DNA of 61,439 bases. Origin: Nephromyces sp. MM_2019 (Eukaryota; Apicomplexa; Aconoidasida; Nephromycida). The translations under genes and the position numbers were made by a program. Within the stretch, counting starts at the first letter, position 1. Each line of letters opens with the position of its first letter. Below are positions 11,955 to 22,700 of the stretch, piece after piece. The stretch is from positions 3,686 to 65,124 of the forward strand of contig JADHZB010001602.1 of assembly GCA_015657535.1 (NCBI GenBank), read 5' to 3'. The notes below the pieces were generated by a model. It made no database searches. It was not told the origin of the DNA and saw nothing but the letters and a program-made list of their open reading frames with translations.

Positions 11955-13531
11955 ATACAAAATCTTGATGTAAAAAATAGCATTTATGAAGCCTGTTAAG
12001 CTATTTATGTCCAATATTGGGCTTTCCTGATTGATATCGCCCATACAAATATTCTCCTTGAATATTATCTCATTGCAGGTTTTGAACTTGTGATTGAGTG
12101 ATATTATGCGCAATTTATGTTTCTAATTGAATGCTATGTAGCAGTGCGGATTGTAAGATTCTAGTCATTGAGTAAAATAGAGGCCAAGTAAGACTCGACT
12201 TTCGTGTAAAATAAGGGTTTAATTTGTGCATTTTTTTTACTGAGATAAATTTTGTTAATGCAGGCAAAATCAGTTTAAAGTGAGAGTTATGCTGTAGTTT
12301 CTGAAGAGATACGTGGTTTTATGCTAACCAATTAAATATTTTAGAGTGCAACCGTTTTGTTAAGTAAACTTCTGGATTGAGTGCTTTTCTTGCTGAGGGA
12401 CATTCGTATGTGTGGCTATTGCTGTGATTCATTATTAATGGATTGTAGGATTTTTTTGTTGCGCTGTATGCGAAAGATTCTGCTATTCCCTAGCCGCTTT
12501 GATCATTGAAATTTCTAATGTGTATGCACTTTTACGTGGAATATATGTTTTCAAATGAATTGTCAGCTAGTCTTCTCGGCTATATTGCAATTTACAGTGC
12601 AAATCGATTTTATAGCTTGTCTAAGCCTTGTTTGCAAAACTGCAATTTTTCCTGAAATTCTACCAAATATAATTAATTTTTGTTACTAGTTATATATGTT
12701 GAAGATTGAAGCAACTAATGAATTTGAGTTTTGCAGTTATTGCAGAGGTAGGAAACCTACACAGATTTCCTGCCTCAAGGCATCTATATCTTATAGTTCC
12801 TTCGCTGTAAAATTTATTCTCATTGACAGTTTTCGTGCTCTTCGTAGGAAATACAGAGTTTACAGAATATGCGATTTCTCTTATATATCTCTCTAGGTGT
12901 TTTTGATGTTTTTAGATTTTCTAGACAGACATGCTAGTAGTATGATTTCATGAAACCTTTTGTATGGGGAGTCTGCCGCATATACAATTGTACTTAAGGA
13001 TTATGACACACAGTCCCTTAAATCAAAGGTTTCTATTGCATAGTTTTGGAATGACCATTTTTTATGTGAAATGTTCTTCAATCGAGTTTTGTAGATTATT
13101 TCGTATATTTGGCAAGTTTAAAAATTATGCGGCGCTAAACATACGAGCTATGGGCAATACTTCAAAGTAGCTCGTCTTGTTGAATGATCGCGAATTTTCA
13201 GTACTCTCTAATTCCCAAAGTGATGTCGCTGTGCTGCGTTTTTTGAGAGAATTTATTTTTGCATTCGTTAAGCGCAACTCATTCTGATAATTAGCATTAT
13301 CTTATCGTACTATCTTTTTCTGTCTTGCGGCCACATTTGCCAGAGTAAATCAAATGTTGGTTAAAAGTCGTCAGTGATAGTTTTGTAGAGTATAGAAGTT
13401 CAATGAAACGCAGTTTTATTTTACCACTTTGAATTGCGTTTTTTCTGTCATTTAGCTTTTACTAATGAACCCGGTGTTCTTATTGCTAATTTACATATTG
13501 ACTTGGAGGCTCGCACTCTCTAAGCAGCTTC
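11955..13531. other. Intergenic stretch after alanine dehydrogenase
   Basis: T-rich and AT-rich sequence. It probably contains the 3' UTR of the dehydrogenase and the upstream region of the next small plus-strand gene. Short open frames at 12,696 and 12,964 have no recognisable content. Confidence 0.5.
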
Positions 13532-13930
13532 ATGACTAATGGCTCTTGGTGGAAGGGAACATACTGGATTGCTGTTTGTACGGACTAAAGATTTGTCTAT
13601 TTTCTTGTGATCATATCCGCCGAGACATATTATAAGAACGTGCGCATATTGCTATTTTCTGATGCAAATGTTTCAGGCCTATATCTGCAAGTTTTTCAGT
13701 GTAAATGTATGACTACTTTAAGGCCAGGGAATGTGCTAGCATTTTCGTTGAAATTCATTCGTGGAGGTGATGGCATGCGCGCAATGACCTTACGTTGGAA
13801 TATCACCGGTTATTTTACGAAAGCTATTGAAAATATCACGGAGAATTCTATAGAATGCGTCTTCTCGGCTATGGCGTTTAATGGCTACAGTTCTGGTTCT
13901 CTTGGATCCCGGATTAACATCACATTATAA
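13532..13930 (+). CDS. Small two-exon protein of unknown function (99 aa)
   Basis: Exon 1 is 13532-13577 and exon 2 is 13677-13930, joined in phase 1 across a 99-base intron (donor GTACGG, acceptor tttcag). The protein starts MTNGSWWKGTYWIAV and ends GSRINITL. It looks beta-strand rich, has a Cys pair (FQCKC), a Gly-rich turn (FIRGGDGM) and several N-I-T sequons, but has no signal peptide. I do not recognise the family. Support comes from the phase match, the sensible composition and good splice sites; the final exon alone is longer than its flanking frames suggest. Whether ATG 13532 is the true start is uncertain, because the frame continues ten codons upstream to a stop and an acceptor-like ctctaag lies there. 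Confidence 0.5.
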
Positions 13931-15071
13931 ATGTTCGCAATTGAGAATATATTGATGTTATTTGGTATAATACAGTAGAATGAGTCATTGTAGCTCGGCA
14001 TGTTTTCATTGACAACTTGACATCTTGCTTTCTGACCTGTAGTATGCATCAATTCGATATTAACACCTTTGTGTCAATGTTGCATATCTAGTAGAATGGC
14101 TCAGTAAAAGACATACGGAACTCGCTTCAGAGGAAGACGAAGCAATTTTTCGTTTTGATCATTAAAAGAGTCTTCTATCCCATTTTATTTTTTTTTTAAA
14201 TAATTTTTTCTAAGATTTTTCATGTTGGCAACGTAGATTATAAATATACATTAGCTTGTATATTTATAAGCTCGCGGCTTTATTTTCATGCATATTCTTC
14301 AAGCTATCAAGATTTTTTCAATTTCAAATTTTTTATTGGTGTTTGTAGAGCTAGTAATAGTGTCTATTAATTCATTTAGTGATTTTCCTAATTTTTTCAT
14401 TTGATGTTATGTAGATGTGAAATTGGCAGTTTTTTAAGGCATATCTACTGAATTTTTTTACATTAATTTTTTCATGCATGATTTTGATTCGTTTAGTTTG
14501 TTATTCTATACTTTTTGGAAATATGCCTCATCATTTATTCTAAAGATTTGTTGAGACCGTAGCGTGTATCAAATTTTACTTGACTTAATTCTACTTAACT
14601 GTATTTAAACTTAGAAGCCTACTTTGTTGTGTTCTGATACTTTTTTTTTTTAATTGTCAGGTATTTTTATGTGGTTTTTATTTCCATATATGTTTGTACT
14701 CCTCTACCGCACTATCTTCATTTGTCTATGACGCGGATATATGTGTATACTTTTCTGTATATTCTCTGGTGGGACATCTATGTAGGAAACTGTGCAAAAT
14801 GTAGCTGGAGATAAGTGCTATCAATCTAGTGACTAGGCGTGGTTGATCTCTATAAAATATGTTTGTGGGCAATCTATTATTTTGTTTTGACATTCCGATT
14901 TGGACTTGGGAGGTTTCTTGTTTTTTGGGCATTAACCGTAGCTAGCTCAACTAGTTTTGGATATTAATGTTTTGGTTCTCATGTTATCAGGTAATATTCA
15001 CTTGACTTCACTTTTTTTATAAGCTTATATCCTGTTTTCAGTGTTAATTATGATTTCATACTTTGTTTCTG
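13931..15071. other. AT-rich intergenic stretch
   Basis: Very T-rich (runs near 14,185-14,205 and 14,640). I see no supported gene; one 68-codon minus-strand frame at 14,726-14,932 is within chance expectation. Confidence 0.5.
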
Positions 15072-15797
15072 ATGAATTTGGTTGATGCGTTCTCTGATTT
15101 GATGGAATACACTAGTGACAAGGATTTATGGGATAAACGCGTTGGAAATTTTTTGAAAAAAGGGGATTCTGGGTAATATTGCGTATACATTTGTGGATAG
15201 CTGCATTGTTTGCGCACGTCATCTTAAACATTTCGATAGGATACGATGCCCTCTAAGAAGGCGTTTGTTTTTGTTGTCACGTTCATATCCACGGATCCTT
15301 TTATTGCCTAGAGGCGACTAAACTATAGTCCAAATGAGTGTACCTAATCTTATGATGCTATATCCAACCTGGATTATGGGGTTTATACGGGATGTCGAGA
15401 TTAGCATTATTCACATGCCCTAAATTTAGCGGTGATTTCTGTCCCTAATGTGGGTTGTAGAATGCGTGACTTTAGGCTTGTTAGTGTAATACGGACAACC
15501 TCGGTAGTGCCTATACAAATTTGCAGGTGGTAGAAGTTTATCTACAGATAGTTAAGGCGCTGAATTATTTTTACGATAACAATCTCATTTGTTCACTTGA
15601 GCTCTATAATTTCCTTTATTTTGCTAGCACCGAGATATCTTCAAGAATTTGTAAATCCTACTCTGGAGCTGGGTTACACGGGATTGTTCTTACTCTCGGC
15701 TGTTGCGGTATTTTTTGGAGCTGCGTATTTCAAATGTCTAGTGCAGATGGTGATTTATGCGTTTCTTCGTATGATGCTTTTTAGCTCGCGCTGGTGA
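15072..15797 (+). CDS. Possible small membrane protein, four exons (tentative)
   Basis: A phase-consistent chain can be read: 15072-15172, 15461-15483, 15526/7-15550 and 15628-15797, for about 105 residues. It starts MNLVDAFSDLMEYTSD, has a charged segment (DLWDKRVGNFLKKGDS), and ends with a hydrophobic helix (LGYTGLFLLSAVAVFFGAAY) and a basic tail ending SSRW. The last exon has a clear acceptor (ttttgctag) and is the best-supported part; the two internal exons of about 23-24 bases are less certain. A single-pass tail-anchored membrane protein is the natural reading. I do not recognise the family. Confidence 0.35.
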
Positions 15798-16029
15798 GTT
15801 AAAACAAGTTTGCGTCACTTAGTGGAGCAGAAGGCATATGAGTGGGCTCAGCTGCGCAGGCCCTAGTTGTTATCTAGCTTTACCTATGCGGCCTGCTCTC
15901 GCTTCTTCAGTAACGAAGCTACAGAGTACCGAATGATTTGTAGGTGACTATAAAGGTACTATAGGTAGCTGTTTACAATCCGCATAAGCGATTAGAATAT
16001 ATAGTAACAGGGGATAATGATGGTCTGGT

Positions 16030-19000
16030 TCACAGTTCTGATCTGCTGCTTTGTGCGTTCTCTGTGTAATCGAGAAACATGTAGCGAAGGTCTTCCCTGC
16101 AGTTTGGGCAGGTGTGGTTGCATTTAATCCAGTACTCGACGCATTTCCAGTGGAACGAGTGCTTGCAAGAAAAATAGGAGTACTTTTGCCCTTCTGTGAT
16201 AGGTAAAGTGCACACGGTACAGATTGGCGAGTTTTCCGGCTTGATGTTGCTGGCATCTTCCTTCTTCGTGGTGGGCTGCAGGCCCCCTGTGGTAGTCTCC
16301 GGCAAATGTGGCGATTCAGGCGCGTGGTAACCACCTTGATTAGTAAGTGTCCTGTTTTCGGTCGGTACGCTAAAGGCATGGGAGGTGTCTCCGGGGAACT
16401 TTGCTTCTGTGACGCAGATGTTCCCATATCCCAGTGAACTGGATTCCCCAGTATCTTGTTCGGGGTTTTCGATGCGTTCTACGGCGGCCTCGTCTGTGGT
16501 CCCATTTCCCTTGTACTTTGTCGAGGATAAAACTTCGTGGTGCCTCTTCAAGTTGAATGGTACAGCAGCATTTTCAACTTCGCGCAGTAGGTCCGCGTTG
16601 CGGGTTGCCGTGGTTTGTTCAATCTGGCCCTCACCTGAGGCACGTCTTTCGTACCAAGAGTGAACTAGGGCTTCAGTGTCCTGCTGGGAAAGCGTGGATA
16701 TCATGGCTGGGACCCGTGCTTCTGGGGGAAGTCTCAGTATGTTGTAAAGAACTTCTCTGGGTAGCACCTCTGTTATATCGCGTCTGATAGTGCCTGTGAA
16801 AAAAATGGTTTTCTTAGTACATGCTATAAGCTTGGAATACGATGCTGAGATGAATTATAGAAAAGCCACAAAATTGATTTTGAGTGAAATACATAAAAAT
16901 CTGGTCTCGACACCCATGAAAGGCGTGCAAAGATGGACGAATTATGCCCCATAGAGCGAGTAAGACCGGAATGCTACACTTAATGCTGCGTGTTTCCTGG
17001 CAGTCTACTGTTTTTTTAGTATGCTGAACATGCTTTCTCATGCTGGCGTTTTTGAGATAAATTTCACAACTCACCTTCTGTGTGTATCGTAGTCTCTGGC
17101 CCTATCCGCCCACCGCGACAACCGTGGCAAGGATCAGTTGCTGTAACTTTAAATCGAACTCCTCCATAGCTAAAAGTATCTTCAAGCGTAAAGATTCGCC
17201 AACGATTGCTTTTTAGAAAGGGCAAAAGATAGTCTTTGAAGATATCATAATCATATATTGAAGGTAGCGTATCTTCGTAAGGAACAATATGTACTCTGTT
17301 ATAGTCTTCGAATGGATCCTCATCAATGAGTACCTCCTGCATCAGGCAACGGAAGGCGTGTGATACGTTTAGCTAGCTAAGATTATACTCCATTAATTGA
17401 TATAGGTAGAAGTGTGTAGCCTTAAATTCACTCGTTATTTGCCAACTGGAGCCTTTTTGTATGCTCATTAACATTGCTTAAGTGTGCACAATGCTATAGT
17501 TTCGTATTGCTATGGTTATCTAAGCATCTTGCGCTTAGTGCTGTGCATGTAACTACCCCTTGTAATGGTAGAGCTACTTGAAAAAAAATTTATCCCAAAA
17601 CTCTTTAATCACCCTTTGAGACACCCTCGTGAGCTACCGTGTTGTGTCCTTGCAGACCCGGTCGGTTGCCAGGGATAGTTTCTTGGACGATGAAGATAGT
17701 ACCTGACATGTCAATTACCCCCCCCGGATAGAAGACAGTCATTTCTGGGAGCTGATTCCTTCCAAAACATGCGGCATTAGCTGTACTTCTGCCAATTTTC
17801 AATCCGTTAGATTCCCTCGCTTTATTTTGAAACTCTTTGTTTGGGTACGATACAGATGAGCGATCCTCGCTTTTTTCTTCCCCCTTTCCGTTGCTTTGTA
17901 TACTTGGTAATTGTTGCACATCGCTGTTTCCCCGCGAGTCAACATTGCCCGTATCATGACAAATTGGATAAGTATTTTCAGCATCCATAGTGTTGGGTAT
18001 ATCAGTATGATATGAAAGCGATTTCGTAGTTTTATGACGACTCCTCATGTCGCAGAATTGGGGCGTCATTATGGTAGTGCTAAAGTACTCTTTCTGAGGT
18101 GATACAGATGCCATCGAAGCTAATATTTCGGGGCTATTCTTAGCAGAATCCTTTACCATAATATGTTTAACGGGAGATTCATGACTTAATTCCCCTCGAT
18201 TATAATGTTCTCCAAACCCGAATAACCACAGGCCGTGGGACCTCTTTATTGTCACAGTCCTCTGGGAGTTTTCAAGATTGCCCTTGGATGAAGCACGAGG
18301 GCTCACTTGCCGGAGAAAACTGCTAGGGTCATACGATTTACAATCATTTTCGCAACCTCTAGACGGCTTATTTAAATCGAGTTCATCAGTAGAAGCTCTT
18401 TTGTGCAGGCATGCATCTTTTTTGGCTCTAGATAGACTCATGCAGTGATGGCAATTTTGTTGAATATTTTTAGGTGATTGGGATGCCTTTGGGTTTTGCA
18501 TAGTTCTTCTGCGGACTAAATGTGCATTCTGTTGTGAAACCTGTTCAATGCCGTTCTCACTGTGAAACGGCTTTATATTGCAGCCCTGCCAATCTTGTTC
18601 GCACTCCGAACCTCTGAACCCAAATGAAGATTCTCTTTCTCCAAATTCTTTAGCATTTTTCTCGCTAGTAGACGCCGAAGTTTTATTGCAGTATGCGTCG
18701 CTATTAATATCATCTAACGCGATAACATCGTTCAGACAGTGCTTTGCTTGCTTCCGCTGCGGCCAGCTAAATGGGAAAAGGCTACTAATTTCTTTTCCGA
18801 AGGTAAAGGTGCTTCGAAGAATCTGGTTTTCACAAAAGGGTTCCTTCATGCAGTTGCCTTCTTCACCAGATAAATTAGAAGTTGCTGCAGGTACGCCCAT
18901 GCTAGTCTTCAACAGATGAATCTTCTCCAATGGTTCTAAAGGATGGCCAAATGTAAAAATAACAGTGTTTTCATCCAGACGACCGCTGCATGGTTCACAC

Positions 19001-19707
19001 TCTACGATCGCGTAGAGAGCGTAGTCTGTGGAAGAAGGTGGTGAGAGTTCTGCTAAACATTGAGTTCGATAGAATTTTAAAAGGGAATTATCTTGGCTTA
19101 CTGTGTCAGAATCACTATCAAAACATGTTGAGTGAGTACCACTATTAAATTTTACGTTTTCGTAGTGATAACTTTTCTCAGGAGGAAGTGCTACGTGCGC
19201 CACAAAAATCTCATTGGCTGTAGCAGCTCCATGTCCTGTGCTGAAACTGCTCGAGCAGCCATCCTCATGGATTTCCTTATATATATCCTTGTCCCGTAGC
19301 AAGCCGTTTAATAGTGGAGGCACCCGCCCAATAATAGTCCCTTGGAGGGTATCCCCCCTGTTTGTAGGGGAAACTACATCCCCATTTATAAAATCTCCAT
19401 CTTGTGTGGACTTTGCCCCACGTGGTGCTGCTTTCGAACTCTTAGTCATCTCGCTGCTACCCACTACACTTTTTCCATCATAGTCGTAAAATAGGGGTAC
19501 CTCCAAGCAGACATGTTTGCGAATGAAGATAGTGCTCATCTTCATCATGTGGCGTATACGTAGGAGAAGTTCATTATCCTTAAGTAAAGGTTTACCAACA
19601 GGAAGAAGATGAACCCGGGTCACTGCTGGGATGGTAACGGGCGATGCTCCGTATAGCATCATGTCGTTGCAAGAGCCCATATTGAAGCACGTATTCTTAT
19701 ACCAGTC
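16030..19707 (-). CDS. RING-H2 protein with Cdc48 N-domain-like segments, likely E3 ubiquitin ligase
   Basis: Three exons join in frame: 19707-17638, 17336-17075 and 16793-16030 (phases 0 and 1), giving about 1,031 residues. The exon 1 donor (GTAGCT at 17637) was chosen because it keeps phase. A C3H2C3 RING finger lies near the C-terminus: CTVC, then C-K-H-S-F-H-W-K-C, then CPNC. The middle exon (NRVHIVPYEDTL, DYLLPFL, GGVRFKVTATDP, IGPETTIHTEG) follows the second subdomain of the Cdc48/p97 N-domain (RVHVLP.DDT, VYLKPYF, VEFKVVETDP, APDTVIHCEG). A weaker second copy sits in exon 1 (FVAHVALPP, LLKFYRTQCL, YAIVECEPCSG, ENTVIFTFGHPL). The rest of exon 1 is Ser/Asn-rich and low in complexity. The 5' end is open: exon 1 begins at an acceptor (ggtgcag), and a phase-0 first exon beginning MMQEAELRRIFWRL at 20406-20353 is possible. 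RING function as a ubiquitin ligase is family knowledge; substrate is unknown. Confidence 0.82.
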
Positions 19708-22700
19708 CTGCACCCTTATTTTATCATGATTCTGGCCTGCTTTGCAGACGGGGTGCCATTAGCTGCTACACGGATCACCGCCAGTTACTTTGCGCAAGTC
19801 ACTGTCTTGGTATGGTAAGCTGCCATGCCGTAAGAACATACGTTCTATCCTTACATATAATCAGACCTGACTCTAGCACGAAAATTAGTGGGAAAATGTA
19901 GAGGCTGACCAGTACCCTTACCAGTTGAGTTGCCTGAAAAGTCGAGTGTACCCTAGTGAGCGGTGTGCCGAAATTTAGGAATCACACCACTTTTCATACC
20001 ATTGCAGTGTGAAATTATAGTCTTATATCGCAGAGTAGCATTTAAGAAATTGTTATCCGTTAGATATTGCAGGGATGGCTTGAAGAACATCACAAGTCAC
20101 AAGCTCATTCCTGTAACCTGCACATCCTTATTTTCATAAGATATAGCTATTAGTAGCGCCAACTGCAGGACATCACGTGCTTAGTAGATGATAGCAGTGG
20201 TAGTATACAGGACATCTTTTTTAGTTACACATCATACAACCAGTCAGGGTACATCCAAGTCATGTCGTATGTGTTTCTTCTAAAGTAAGCCTAGGCATGA
20301 GCCGTGAAACATGCTTTTGCTTATTTTCGATGTACTATGCACACCCTGCAACCATACATGAATGCAGCCGCCAAAAAATTCGCCGCAGTTCCGCTTCCTG
20401 CATCATCAAATATAAATGCTAAACTTGTGTTTACAACCTTCACGTGCAATCCAGTTAAAGATATGGGCTAGGTCAGATACCGCTTCTCACAGGCAAAGTG
20501 AGAAGATTTCGCAGATTTTGAAAGGCTGAAATGCGATTAAAATTTTTTCCTTTTAAAACTGTGAAGTGTACTAGTTCTAATTGAATTGTTGCTGAGGCCT
20601 TCCCACGCAGGACTCCCACCTTATATTTCTTGTGCTGCTCTATATCTGTGGTGCAGGTTCTTCAAAACGTTTCGTATAAAATGTTGACAGCCCTCCCTAC
20701 CCTACCCTAATCTAAGTTCACATTAAGTGCGAATAAAGGAGTCCAGTACCAGCTCTTGTAATAGATACATATGGTACTCTCAATACCTGGAACATGCGTG
20801 AATACCATAGGAATATAGTGATAGTGGTAGAAATACACAGCAGTTAAGTAACTAACAGCGATTCTTTACTTGTTCTTTTACCCGAAAATCCTCTGAATCC
20901 GAATATGAAATGGTTATCACTTATTCACTAGGCACCATTGCAACCCTAAGCGTACTTGGGCATGTCAGCAGAATTTGATGATGTAAAATAAGAGATCCTC
21001 TTACGTTAAGCTTCCCATATATGTGACGTCACCTATTTGAAGGTTCATATTCTATAACTAGCACTTCAGCCAGGAATGTACTGATTTTGCCGGAAACAAA
21101 GCAAGTATATGTAATATAAGGTACACTGCGTGATACGATCACTTTAAATAAAGCCGTTAATGGCTTTTTACGAGCTCTGGCCTATAGCTTCAGTTGTCTT
21201 TTTGCCTACGCCACTTTGGGTTATTAACTGCCCTTTCATAAATCTTATAACTATAAGGCGCTTGGTTTATGGCCTCGCTTCATTTGTTCAGCATGTGAAA
21301 TGTAAATCGCAAGCAAGTCTCCGTGGCAACAGCTCAATTCTTATATCATAAGATGTATTCAGCAAGAGGAAGGCCAACATGTTTCAAGCTGCATAACAAG
21401 GTGTGTCGAACATCAATTGTGTGACCCGCACGATGCAGGGAGAGATATTACCTAGGAAAGCTGCTTAAGCTGCGAAGAAATCTACAATACCTTATCCGTG
21501 GATATTATTTACTGCCTGTGGATCTTCATTTTCCTCAAATTCAGCAATATAATTGTATCACAAATGTTTTCATGACATCTCTCGTAGAACCCGTAGCGAC
21601 AAACATAGGCTGTACCTAATGAGAACTAGTCCTAGTTGCTACGATAAGTAAGCTCTTAACTGGATACGTTGCTCCATGCTGCCCTTGCAAGGTACAAATA
21701 TCCCTTGGGGTTGTCTCGGCAATGACTATCCTTTCTACATCAATGATTTCCGCACTGCACGTGCTTTAAAGCTGCAATGTAGTTCTTTCATTGGAGCTCA
21801 AAAAATGATGTAGCTGATGGCATTAAATCAAATATACTTAGTTTTACACAGCGGGTGAACCCGTGCGTTTCCCCCCAAAGTGTTGCTTGCTGTATCGCTT
21901 GCATAACCCCTTCAAAAGATTTGAAATACCGCTAATAGCCTGCAGTTAATCTTTTGTAACAGATTAGCCTCTAGATGATGAAACTAGCACCTAGTGTGAA
22001 CGTTGCAAAGGTTTCATGTCTGCAGCTGCAATGAGCAAAGTGACTGGAAGCACTTTCCGACCAGGCAGCTGTCAAGTAATTCACTATTAGTAGTTCTAGT
22101 TGCACGACAACTTCGGTAATGTTCTCAAAGGATTTTCGGACTGCCGCAGTTTTTGCAATGCTCCTAGCCAGAAGGAGCACGTGCTTACGCTTTCGTTTTT
22201 TTAAATTATGACCTAGTCTTTTTGCTCTAGACTTTTTTACCCGTATTCAATACCTTAAAAAAATATAAAGGTGCAGATGAAGCCATGCTTTCATGAGTGC
22301 TAAAAACAATGCGTCATTACTTACACCCGATGTATTGCGGACCCTATATTAATCAATTAATAATCTAATATTCCCTCCGTTAACTTGCGCTCTCTCTGCT
22401 GTTAGTACGCAGTAGAAGCTAGCTAGTGAGTCTTATTTTCATCTCAAAAACTACTTGTGCTAAATTTTGATATTTTAGTGTAGTTGATTCAGGAATATGT
22501 CTATAATTTGGTTTTTTAGTTTAATGCCATCTAAGTAAATTGGGTAACGCATATTCGTTATTTCCCAACAAAATACGGAAAGCAGGCTTTCATTTGCGAG
22601 AGCCATAGGTGAGGATGGAGTTCATGACAACTACTTAGCACCAGAAAATAGAATTTACACTGCTATAAGATATCAGCTTTGTGATAATTACAACAGTCTA

